NCBI GenBank assembly: GCA_021162125.1
Contig: JAGGZG010000304.1
Coordinates: 1 to 8,116 of the forward strand
DNA: 8,116 bases
Direction: 5' to 3'
Source of the DNA: Anaerolineae bacterium
GTDB taxonomy: Bacteria; Chloroflexota; Anaerolineae; JACIWR01
The position numbers and the translations under genes are program-made. A model generated the notes under the pieces. The model did not search any database and was not told the DNA's origin. It saw nothing but the letters and a program-made list of their open reading frames with translations. Numbering within the stretch: the stretch's first letter is position 1; each line of letters opens with the position of its first letter. This document shows positions 1 through 6,429 of this stretch, piece after piece.

Positions 1-66
1 GTCCCCCCCGCCCGCAGGGGGGAAGCCTGTCCTCCCCCCGTGGAACGGGGGGAGCTAGAGGGGGGC
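1..66. repeat. Cluster of G/C-run palindromes (intergenic repeat)
   Basis: This stretch alternates C-runs and G-runs. A perfect 10-bp stem is formed by 32-41 (CTCCCCCCGT) and 45-54 (ACGGGGGGAG) around a GGA loop. A second stem of about 7 bp pairs 2-8 with 17-23, and a further GAGGGGGG run lies at 58-65. No reading frame or ribosome binding site is associated with it. The composition resembles the G/C-run palindromic intergenic repeats of some high-GC bacteria. It could end transcription of an upstream gene lying outside the window, although no T-tract follows the strong stem. That it is a dispersed repeat is inference, since only one copy is visible here. Confidence 0.55.
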
Positions 67-131
67 GCGATCCATGCATAGCCACTTTGTGAAATCTGCA
101 AAAGTACTGATTACAACATCGGAGGCAAAAC

Positions 132-1001
132 ATGACAGTAGAATGGCGTGAACGATTGGACAGTGTGCGCATCAAGTCGCTAGAGGACTTTTTCGGCGTG
201 CGCAAGCCCATCATCGGGATGGTGCACCTGTGGCCCCTGCCCGGCGCGCCGGGCTACATCGGCTACGGGATGCAGCGCATCGTTGACGAGGCTTTGCGTG
301 ACGCCGAGACCCTGCTCAAAGGCGGTGTGGACGCGCTGATGGTGGAGAACATGTGGGACGTGCCCTTCTACGTCCAGCACGACATCCCGCCGGAGGAGAT
401 GACCGCCCAGGCCGTGGCCGCGCGGGCTGTCGTCGAGGCGGTGGACGTGCCGGTGGGGATCAACGTGGTGCACAACGGTGGCCGGGTGACCCTGTCCATC
501 GCCGTGGCCGCCGGGGCGTCGTTCATCCGGGTGTGCTTACTCACCGGGGCCCAGGTGTGGGATACCGGGGAGTTCGACCACGGCTGCGCGGCGGAACTCC
601 TACGCGCTCGCCAGGCCCTGCACGCCGAGCACATCAAAATCTTCGCCGATGTGGATAAAAAACACTCGGTTCGCTTTCCGGGCATTGACCTGGCCACCCA
701 CATCGAGTGGACGGAGTTCTACCTGGCCGATGCACTCATCGTCTCCGGGAAGATGACCGGCGCCGCGCCTGAACTGGAGAAAGTACGCCGCGCCAGGGAA
801 CTGGCCACGCGCCCCATCCTGATGGGCAGCGGCACTAACGCCGACAACATCGCCGACTTCTTGCAGTACGCCGACGGTGCCATCGTGGGTTCCAGCCTGA
901 AAAAGGATGGCGTTTGCGAGAATCCGGTGGACCTGGAGCGAGTGCAGCGCTACATGGACGTCGTCCGCCGGGTGCGAGAAGCGAGCTGGAGGGCGAGGTG
1001 A
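132..1001 (+). CDS. BtpA/SgcQ family TIM-barrel protein
   Basis: This 289-residue protein has the length and motif order of the BtpA family. In cyanobacteria BtpA is needed for photosystem I accumulation, whereas relatives such as E. coli SgcQ occur in non-photosynthetic bacteria with no proven reaction. Visible landmarks are GMVHLWPLPG (29-38), VENMWDVPFY (71-80), GINVVHN (109-115), RVCLLTGAQV (133-142), FADVDKKHS (171-179), VSGKMTG (204-210), MGSGTNADNI (231-240) and VGSSLKKDG (252-260). The last two are typical of phosphate-binding loops at the end of a (beta/alpha)8 barrel. No signal peptide or membrane segment is seen, so it should be cytosolic. The start is ATG at 132, with GGAGG at 121-125, six bases upstream. 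Its TGA overlaps the GTG of the next gene, so the two are probably cotranslated. Family assignment is firm; a photosynthetic role should not be assumed, and the substrate is unknown. Confidence 0.88.
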   Translation: MTVEWRERLDSVRIKSLEDFFGVRKPIIGMVHLWPLPGAPGYIGYGMQRIVDEALRDAETLLKGGVDALMVENMWDVPFYVQHDIPPEEMTAQAVAARAVVEAVDVPVGINVVHNGGRVTLSIAVAAGASFIRVCLLTGAQVWDTGEFDHGCAAELLRARQALHAEHIKIFADVDKKHSVRFPGIDLATHIEWTEFYLADALIVSGKMTGAAPELEKVRRARELATRPILMGSGTNADNIADFLQYADGAIVGSSLKKDGVCENPVDLERVQRYMDVVRRVREASWRAR

Positions 1002-3001
1002 GACGCTGGCGGACAACCATTGTCCTGATCGGTATCCTGCTTCTGGCGGCGGCTTTGCGCCTGGGCCACCTGGAGCTCACCGAGTTCAAGTTCGACGAGG
1101 CCCTGGTCTGCAACTGCGCAGCGGAGTTCGTGGACTCCGGTCGCCTGCCGGCCACGGGCATTGGCTCCTCGGTGGGCATCGCCAATCCGCCACTGGCCGT
1201 CATCCTGATGGCCCTGCCGGTGGCCGTGGCCCGCGATCCGATTCTGGCTTCGGGGTTCGTAGCCCTGCTCAACGTGGGGGCTGTACTGGGCTGCTTCTGG
1301 CTGGGGCGGCGCTACTTTGGTGACGGGGTGGGGTTGCTGGCTGCGCTGCTTTTCGCCGTCAGCCCGTGGGCGGTATTTTACTCGCGCAAGGTGTGGGCCC
1401 AGGACTTGCTGCCCCCGTTCACGGTACTTTTCTTCATTGCCCTGTTCGCCACCGTGGTCGCCGAACGGCCCTGGGCGCTGGTAGGAGCTTTCGCTGCCCT
1501 GGCCTGCCTGGTACAGATTCACCTCTCAGCGCTGGCTTTCATCCCCCTGCTACTCCTCGTTCTTCTCCTGTTTCACAAACAGATGCGCATCGCCCCCCTG
1601 GCCGTTGGGGTGGGACTGGCACTCCTGCTGTGTTCCCCTTATCTGCTCCACGACGCCGCGCACGGTTGGGGCAACCTGCGCGCTGCGTTTTCCGTGGCCG
1701 GCCGGCCGGCCGAGGTGGGCCCGCAGGCAATCCATTACGCGCTGTTGAACGTCGGTGGAGAGGCCCTGCACGCGCTGGCGGGCGAGTCGGGGCCCGCGTT
1801 TCTGGCGAGTATCGTCAACCTGCGTGGGCTGGACCTGGCCGAACAGGCATTGTTCGTGGGTGGCGTGATTTTCTTGGTTATCTGGATTTTCGCCTTCTGG
1901 CGGGGCGCGCGTGAGGTGAGCACTTCATCGCGTGCGCGCGCTTTTGTGCTGCTCCTCCTATGGGCGCTCGTGCCCGTTTTGTTCTTCTCACGCCACAGCA
2001 CACCGGTGTACCCGCACTACCTGGTCATTCTCTACCCGGTGCCGTATCTGATCATCGCCGTCCTGGTTGTGGAGATCGCAAAATGGGCGCGGGAGCGAGG
2101 GCGGATCATGGCGATTGGCCTGCCGTTGGCGCTGGCCATCCTGTTGATCGGGATTGCCGCCTGGCAGGTTTACCTCACCCTGGCCTGGTATCGCTTCGTG
2201 GATAGCCACCCCACGTCCGGCGGTCACGGCGCTCCGGTGAAGTACGCCGTGACCGCCGCCGCCACCGTCCGCCGGCTGGCAGATGAGGCAGGCAATCCCC
2301 AGGTAATCATCTTAGCGCGGGGCGACGATCCAGCCTACGCTTCGGCTCCGGCCGTGTTCCAGTTCATGCTGGGCGGTGATCTCTCACCGCGTTTCGTGGA
2401 CGCGCGGCAGGCGGTGGTCTTCCCGGATTCGAAACTGGACACGGTATACTGCCTGATCCCGGACGTGGACGGTACCCCGGCTGTGGCATGGCTGGACCGC
2501 TTCGCGGTGGCATTACCCGCCGAGGCGGTATCCGTGCGCGGTGGCCCGCAGGCTTATCGCTTCTACCGCTTACCGGCGGGCGCGCCGGAACGCATCGTAG
2601 CCCAGATCGCTTCTGACGGTGCGCCGGTGGCCTTCGCCAACGGGGTGGCACTACTGGCACATCAGGCTCTTGGCGAGGTGGGCCCCGGCCGCACCGTCCG
2701 ACTGTTTCTGTGGTGGGTCTCTCCGCCGGCGCCGGACAGCGCCGACTATCACTTCTTCAACCACCTGGTGGACGAGGAGGGCCGTCGCTGGGGACAGCGC
2801 GACGGCCCCGGATACCCCACCCGTGCGTGGCGGGCGGGCGATCTGATCGTGAGCTGGTTTGATGTCGAAATCGCCGCCGACGCCCCGCCGGGTCCCTTCC
2901 GGGTACGCACCGGCATGTACACCTACCCCGATGTAGCGAACGTGCCCGTGTTGGACGCACAGGGACAGCCGGTGAGCGACGCGGTGGAGTGGGAGCCTTA
3001 G
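998..3001 (+). CDS. GT39/ArnT-like integral membrane glycosyltransferase
   Basis: This 667-residue polytopic protein belongs to the GT-C superfamily (PMT/ArnT type), which transfers sugars from polyprenyl-phosphate donors to lipids, glycans or proteins at the outer face of the membrane. The first helix (about 7-22) is followed by EFKFDEAL (29-36). D33/E34 match the acidic motif in the first extracytoplasmic loop where the catalytic Asp of this superfamily lies. Further hydrophobic helices occur at about 84-103, 110-127, 140-154, 158-190, 198-214, 283-301, 315-330, 340-360 and 371-394. Residues from about 400 to 667 are soluble and look beta-rich in their last half. The start chosen is GTG 998, which overlaps the upstream TGA as GTGA and has GGAGGG at 988-993. 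The frame is open further upstream to 914, but that part lies inside the BtpA gene. Acceptor and donor cannot be read from the sequence. Confidence 0.85.
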   Translation: MRRWRTTIVLIGILLLAAALRLGHLELTEFKFDEALVCNCAAEFVDSGRLPATGIGSSVGIANPPLAVILMALPVAVARDPILASGFVALLNVGAVLGCFWLGRRYFGDGVGLLAALLFAVSPWAVFYSRKVWAQDLLPPFTVLFFIALFATVVAERPWALVGAFAALACLVQIHLSALAFIPLLLLVLLLFHKQMRIAPLAVGVGLALLLCSPYLLHDAAHGWGNLRAAFSVAGRPAEVGPQAIHYALLNVGGEALHALAGESGPAFLASIVNLRGLDLAEQALFVGGVIFLVIWIFAFWRGAREVSTSSRARAFVLLLLWALVPVLFFSRHSTPVYPHYLVILYPVPYLIIAVLVVEIAKWARERGRIMAIGLPLALAILLIGIAAWQVYLTLAWYRFVDSHPTSGGHGAPVKYAVTAAATVRRLADEAGNPQVIILARGDDPAYASAPAVFQFMLGGDLSPRFVDARQAVVFPDSKLDTVYCLIPDVDGTPAVAWLDRFAVALPAEAVSVRGGPQAYRFYRLPAGAPERIVAQIASDGAPVAFANGVALLAHQALGEVGPGRTVRLFLWWVSPPAPDSADYHFFNHLVDEEGRRWGQRDGPGYPTRAWRAGDLIVSWFDVEIAADAPPGPFRVRTGMYTYPDVANVPVLDAQGQPVSDAVEWEP

Positions 3002-3005
3002 AATT

Positions 3006-3085
3006 CACCACAAGGCACCAAGTCGCCAAGAACCAGAGACGTGATTTGCTTTTTATGCCACTTGGTGCCTTTGTGTCTTGGTGGT
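3006..3085. repeat. Imperfect inverted repeat of CACCAAG type
   Basis: AAGGCACCAAGT at 3012-3023 is the exact reverse complement of ACTTGGTGCCTT at 3060-3071. Two further pairs lie inside the arms (3025-3026 with 3057-3058), and imperfect matches continue outward to CACCA at 3006 and TTGGTGGT at 3078-3085. The arms are built from short CACCAAG/CACAAAG-like units. Similar 'caccaagacacaaaggcaccaag' strings recur between genes in several environmental bacterial phyla, as far as I recall. It lies between two convincing gene pairs and may act as a bidirectional transcription barrier or be a relic of a small mobile repeat. No coding sequence is supported here; the rest of 3002-3149 holds only the next gene's ribosome binding site. 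Confidence 0.6.
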
Positions 3086-3149
3086 TTGCATCTTCCTCTT
3101 GATTTTTCGGGCAGCTTTTAGCGCAGTTACTCAAAAGGAGTCCCCCGTG

Positions 3150-3635
3150 ATGGACCTTTATCAACGAAACATCAACGTATCGGTGCACCGCATGGATGAT
3201 GATCAGATCATGCTCTGGTCCACCATGCTGGACCTGGATCACAGCATCCGTGTGCAGTTGATCATTGACGCGGCGAACAGGCAGATTGTGGACGCCAGCG
3301 GGGAGATGCTCAAAGTGCCCTTCAGCATCTGCCAGCAGACCCTGGCGAATCTAGAGCGACTGAAGGGCCTGACCGTCAAGCGGGGGATCGCGAAAGAAGT
3401 ATCGGCTGCCGTGGGCAGGAACACGGGCTGCGTTCACCTGGTAGAGACGGTGATGAGCGCTGTGCGCCTGGTTTTTCCCTTCCTCGTCGGGTACGGCAGC
3501 GGCCTCACCGACTGGCAGCAATTGGAGCAGCTCACCGAGGAAGAGCAAATTCAACTGGGCAAGCTCTTCCTGGCCGATACCTGCCTGGCCTATAAGACCG
3601 ATGCTGACGAGGAGGAAGGAGAGCGAGCGCGGTGA
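3150..3635 (+). CDS. DUF2889 family protein
   Basis: This 161-residue protein is probably cytosolic and of unknown function. It follows the DUF2889 pattern: an N-terminal beta-rich half with D30-H31 before an IRVQLIID strand, then VPFSIC (56-61), LKGLTVKRG (71-79), and the family's hallmark GC-HL motif, here GCVHL (93-97). C61, C94, H96 and H31 are the conserved polar residues and could bind metal, but that is inference. The start is ATG 3150 with AAGGAG at 3135-3140, nine bases upstream; a GTG immediately before it (3147) is the alternative. The frame is open to 3078, but that extension is intergenic repeat. The C-terminus is acidic (DADEEEGE). The TGA overlaps the GTG of the HD-domain gene, implying translational coupling and perhaps a shared task. 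Family call is fairly sure; no function is known. Confidence 0.78.
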   Translation: MDLYQRNINVSVHRMDDDQIMLWSTMLDLDHSIRVQLIIDAANRQIVDASGEMLKVPFSICQQTLANLERLKGLTVKRGIAKEVSAAVGRNTGCVHLVETVMSAVRLVFPFLVGYGSGLTDWQQLEQLTEEEQIQLGKLFLADTCLAYKTDADEEEGERAR

Positions 3636-4240
3636 TCACTGTTGAAGAGGCGCGGCAGTACTACGCCGAGGCGGATGCGGCTCACAATTTTGACCACGTA
3701 CTGCGTGTGTTGGCCCTGGCCGAACGCATCGCCCGGGCAGAGGGCGCTGATCTGGAGATCGTGCGTGCCGCGGCCCTGCTGCACGACGTGGGTCGGGTTG
3801 GGGAGGAGCGGGGTGATGGCTGCCACGCCCGCATTGGAGCAGCACGGGCGCGGGAGATCCTGCGTGGGCATCCCCAGGATAGGGTGGAGGCCGTGGCCGA
3901 GGCCATTGCCGCGCACCGCTTTCGGCGCGGCCCCGATCCACAGAGCCTGGAAGCGCGGGTGCTGTACGACGCGGACAAGCTCGACGCCATCGGGGCCATC
4001 GGGGTAGCGCGCGCCTACGCGGTCGCCGGGCGCGAGGGTCAGCGTCTGTGGGCCGATCTCGCCGAAGACCCTGCCGATGGTGGGGGGGGACATACGCCGG
4101 TTCACGAGTTTGCCTTCAAGCTGAGCCGCCTGAAGGATGGCCTGTTTACCGCTGCTGCCCGCCAGATTGCCGCCGATCGTCACCGTTTCATGGTCGCATT
4201 CTTCCAGCGCCTGGCAGAAGAGGTGCAGGGCAAGCGGTAG
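3632..4240 (+). CDS. HD-domain phosphohydrolase (YpgQ/YedJ-like)
   Basis: This 202-residue soluble protein is a single HD domain with all the usual metal ligands: H22 in HNFDH, H51-D52 in LLHDVGR, and D115 within the YDADKLDAIGAIG block (112-121), which is characteristic of the YpgQ/YedJ subgroup. H65 and H95 are additional conserved-looking histidines. The C-terminal block with FKLSRLKDG (about 157-165) and IAADRHRFM also matches the subgroup, so the reading frame is intact to the TAG. Bacillus YpgQ hydrolyses nucleoside triphosphates to monophosphate and pyrophosphate; whether this protein does the same is inference. It lacks the GYP motif, so it is not an HD-GYP cyclic-di-GMP phosphodiesterase. 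The GTG start overlaps the preceding stop as GTGA, with AAGGAG at 3616-3621. A run of eight Gs at 4082-4089 lies in the coding region (GGGG near 151). Confidence 0.85.
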   Translation: MITVEEARQYYAEADAAHNFDHVLRVLALAERIARAEGADLEIVRAAALLHDVGRVGEERGDGCHARIGAARAREILRGHPQDRVEAVAEAIAAHRFRRGPDPQSLEARVLYDADKLDAIGAIGVARAYAVAGREGQRLWADLAEDPADGGGGHTPVHEFAFKLSRLKDGLFTAAARQIAADRHRFMVAFFQRLAEEVQGKR

Positions 4241-4276
4241 ACTCGGATTCTGCCCCTGATTTCTACGTTGACGGTC

Positions 4277-4305
4277 TTGACACTTTCTCATTTCTCATGT
4301 ATATT
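4277..4305 (+). promoter_or_regulatory. Sigma70-type promoter for the GGDEF gene unit
   Basis: A perfect -35 box TTGACA (4277-4282) is followed by exactly 17 bp and TATATT (4300-4305), a five-of-six match to the -10 consensus. Transcription would begin near 4312, giving a leader of about 54 bases before the ATG at 4366. The spacer contains a tandem heptamer TTTCTCA (4284-4290 and 4291-4297), which could be an operator or chance. The site lies in the non-coding gap after the HD gene and is AT-rich against its surroundings. It also argues against a start for the downstream gene before about 4312. Confidence 0.75.
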
Positions 4306-4327
4306 AAGAGCAGAACACGCAGTAACC

Positions 4328-4365
4328 GGGGGGAGGTGCTACGTGGGGGGCCAGAGCGACGTACA
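4328..4365 (+). promoter_or_regulatory. Leader with distant Shine-Dalgarno and possible hairpin
   Basis: A strong purine-rich GGGGGGAGG lies at about 4328-4336, but it is 29 bases before the best ATG (4366), too far for normal use. TACGT (4340-4344) can pair with ACGTA (4359-4363). This would fold out the intervening bases and leave the Shine-Dalgarno roughly five unpaired bases from the ATG. The stem is only 5 bp with a 14-base loop, so it is tentative. The same Shine-Dalgarno is ideally spaced (six bases) from a GTG at 4343 in another frame, which would encode a 31-residue peptide ending at 4438. Either start arrangement would be unusual. Confidence 0.35.
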
Positions 4366-6093
4366 ATGGAAAAGGGCTCTTTTCTCGCTAGAATCTATCC
4401 TTACGTCATCGCCGTCCTCGGCCTGGGAGCCCTGGTAGTCGTTGGAGTGCAGCATGGTCCCATCTGGAGTCCAACGGTGCTCCTGCTGGCTACAATCGCT
4501 ATCCTGGCGGAATGGATGGTCGTACGTCTGCCGCAAGGCAACAGTACGACCATGAGTTTCGTGGCCGTCTTGTTGGCACTTCTAATCCGGCGAGACGACG
4601 CGGCCACAGCCTGGGATCAGGTTGTCCAAGCCACGGAGGTGATTGTCGCCGGCTCCCTTGTAGGTTACGGGGTATTGCGCCGCCAACGCCCGGGCAGGGT
4701 GATTTTTTATGTGGGCCAATACGCCCTGGTGAGCCTTATTGCCGGGGCGGTGTTTGTACTGGTCAGTGAGACCGTATCGCCGTGGGGAGTGCGCACCTTT
4801 CACCTGCCGGCGGTAGTCGCTTACACCTTTACTTATTCTCTTCTCTCCACTATCCTGGTCTGGCCCCGCAACCGGATAATTGTAACCGCCGTTGAGGAGC
4901 GGTTTCCCAAAACCGACCCCCTGGTGGCTTTTTTGCTTGCCCCCTTGCCCTTGCTCATTTATTACTTGTACGGCTTGCGCCAATTCTCCTTTCCCGCTTT
5001 GTTGATGGGACTCGTCCCACTGTTTGCGGTTCTGGCGGCGTTCCGCTTGTACATTAACATTGACACCGCCTATGGCGAGGTACGCACCCTGTACAGAATC
5101 TCACAGGGGTTCATGGCCGCGTTGAGCCAGGAGGAGACTGTGCAGGTCGTGGCCCGGGGCATTGCCAACAGCCTCGATCAACTGGTCTCCTGTGACCAAT
5201 GCCTGGTCTACTCGTACAACCCCGAGGCCAACGAGTTCGTCCTGGTTATCGATGATGAAAGCGGTCTGGCTCCGCCGGTGATCCTCTCTGGTGAGGGGGT
5301 TCTGGGCCAGGTGATCAGCTCGGTACAGGGCCGCATCGTGAATGACATCAGCCTGGCAGAGGGACGGTCTCCTGCAGAGGAGCGGTGGCCACGGCACACC
5401 GCGCTACTCATTGTGCCCTTGCTGGCCGAATCGGACCTGGTTGGGCTGCTCGTCCTCGTCCGCCATAAGCGACCCTTTAACGCCGAGAACTTCCGGCTGA
5501 TCAGCATTCTGGCCAACCAGGCGGGCATCGTACTCAAGAATGCCCAACTCTACGAGCGTAGCCAGCAACTGGCGGAAACTGACCGCCAGTTGGGCCTCAT
5601 GAATCAGACTGCCTTCCGGCAGCGCGCGCAACGCACGCTGGGTCGTGTGCAGCTCACTCAGCACCGGGCTGCCCTTCTTCTGGCGGACATTGACGATTTC
5701 CGGGTGGTCAATAACACTTATGGGCACCAGGTCGGTGATCTGGTGCTGCAAGGCGTGGCCCAGGTGCTAAAAGAATCCACGGCCGACGGCAACCTGGTGG
5801 CCAGGTACGGCGGGGAGGAGTTTGTGGCCCTGCTGCCTGGTGCGGACGAAGCCCAGGCGCAGGAGGTGGCCGAGCGTATACGTAGCGCCGTCGAGAAGTA
5901 CGTGTTCACCACCGACCAGGGGGCAGAAGTGCGGGCAACTATCAGCGTGGGTATCGCTGTCTTCCCGGACGACGCACGTGACGTCTCCGGCCTGATCAAA
6001 AAGGCCGACCGCGCCGCCTACCTGGCCAAACGAATGGGCAAGAACCGGATTTGCCTGTACGAGGATCGCACGAGTCGCGCAGCCGAGGAATGA
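4366..6093 (+). CDS. Membrane diguanylate cyclase: 8 TM + GAF + GGDEF
   Basis: This 575-residue protein is predicted to make cyclic di-GMP from two GTP at the cytoplasmic face of the membrane. About eight hydrophobic segments (11-30, 36-55, 62-75, 89-104, 112-134, 145-166, 185-204, 209-229) form an N-terminal membrane region that I cannot assign to a named sensor family. A GAF domain follows (about 245-395), then a helix and a GGDEF domain (about 408-566). The active site is intact: D441 in LLADIDDF, N449 and D458 in the NNTYGHQVGD block, and GGEEF at 482-486. The RxxD inhibitory I-site is absent; ADGN occupies that position (473-476). The ATG at 4366 is chosen because the upstream promoter starts transcription near 4312 and residues encoded before 4366 look non-coding; GTG 4336 is the alternative. 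It is followed after one base by a small membrane protein gene. Confidence 0.88.
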   Translation: MEKGSFLARIYPYVIAVLGLGALVVVGVQHGPIWSPTVLLLATIAILAEWMVVRLPQGNSTTMSFVAVLLALLIRRDDAATAWDQVVQATEVIVAGSLVGYGVLRRQRPGRVIFYVGQYALVSLIAGAVFVLVSETVSPWGVRTFHLPAVVAYTFTYSLLSTILVWPRNRIIVTAVEERFPKTDPLVAFLLAPLPLLIYYLYGLRQFSFPALLMGLVPLFAVLAAFRLYINIDTAYGEVRTLYRISQGFMAALSQEETVQVVARGIANSLDQLVSCDQCLVYSYNPEANEFVLVIDDESGLAPPVILSGEGVLGQVISSVQGRIVNDISLAEGRSPAEERWPRHTALLIVPLLAESDLVGLLVLVRHKRPFNAENFRLISILANQAGIVLKNAQLYERSQQLAETDRQLGLMNQTAFRQRAQRTLGRVQLTQHRAALLLADIDDFRVVNNTYGHQVGDLVLQGVAQVLKESTADGNLVARYGGEEFVALLPGADEAQAQEVAERIRSAVEKYVFTTDQGAEVRATISVGIAVFPDDARDVSGLIKKADRAAYLAKRMGKNRICLYEDRTSRAAEE

Positions 6094-6094
6094 C

Positions 6095-6361
6095 ATGAAA
6101 TCGCGCACCGAGATTCGTCTGGATAATATCCGCTTACCGACGAACCTGCTTGGTGGCCGGATGCGGTTCGTCGTTCTGATCCTTGTGTTTAACGTTCTTT
6201 TGATCTCCACCTTGCTCCTGTCCCTGCAACAAGGTGAACTCAAAAGGGAGGTCATCACCCTCCAGGCCACACGCATGGTGTATGAGGAACTAATCCGTAC
6301 AGAGACCATTACCCACACCCAGGTTATTACTCGCATTATCCCTTACGGGTCTCAGCCCTGA
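6095..6361 (+). CDS. Small single-pass membrane protein (paralogue of the gene at 7771)
   Basis: This 88-residue protein is not assigned to any family I recognise. A basic N-terminal tail (about 1-24, with GGRMR at 20-24) precedes one strong hydrophobic helix (25-44). Positive-inside logic puts the N-terminus in the cytoplasm. The remaining residues (45-88) would be extracytoplasmic: a short charged helix (about 47-70) that could form a coiled coil, then a Thr/Ile-rich end (THTQVITRII). The ATG lies one base after the stop of the diguanylate cyclase gene, with GAGG at 6085-6088, six bases upstream, so the two are almost certainly cotranslated. Residues 22-49 align without gaps to residues 24-51 of the protein encoded from 7771, with 14 of 28 identical including an RF and an FN pair. 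It may be a partner of the eight-helix cyclase, but that is inferred from position alone. Confidence 0.75.
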   Translation: MKSRTEIRLDNIRLPTNLLGGRMRFVVLILVFNVLLISTLLLSLQQGELKREVITLQATRMVYEELIRTETITHTQVITRIIPYGSQP

Positions 6362-6429
6362 TTGAACCCGATGATTTGGAAAGGCTGTACCCGTAGCTTC
6401 CCGATACAAGCGTGAGGAGGCAGCTAGCA

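Noticed and set aside
1..66. CRISPR-like array
   Set aside because: The repeats are palindromic G/C runs of unequal length with no regular spacers and no cas gene.
87..115. Possible promoter for the BtpA gene (TTGTGA, then ATTACA or GATTAC)
   Set aside because: Only four of six and two to three of six matches to consensus; the AT-richer leader is suggestive but no box pair is convincing.
914..997. Earlier start for the glycosyltransferase
   Set aside because: It lies wholly inside the BtpA gene and encodes a Gly/Arg-rich string; GTG 998 has a proper ribosome site and starts directly before the first membrane helix.
3078..3149. N-terminal extension of the DUF2889 gene that looks like a signal peptide (MVVCIFLLIF...)
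   Set aside because: It begins with TTG inside the inverted repeat and has no ribosome site, whereas AAGGAG at 3135-3140 points to ATG 3150; the family is cytosolic in character.
3632..4240. HD protein as a cyclic-di-GMP phosphodiesterase opposing the cyclase next door
   Set aside because: It lacks the GYP and extra-ligand motifs of HD-GYP enzymes and carries the DADKLDAIGAIG signature of the YpgQ/YedJ group instead.
3590..4291. 233-codon minus-strand frame opposite the HD gene
   Set aside because: A mirror frame of a convincing HD protein in GC-rich DNA; no family motif or ribosome site.
4048..4365. Upstream extension of the GGDEF frame by 106 codons
   Set aside because: It overlaps the HD gene and contains the promoter. 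The translation is rich in Arg, Pro, Cys and Gly without a domain, as expected of a shadow frame.
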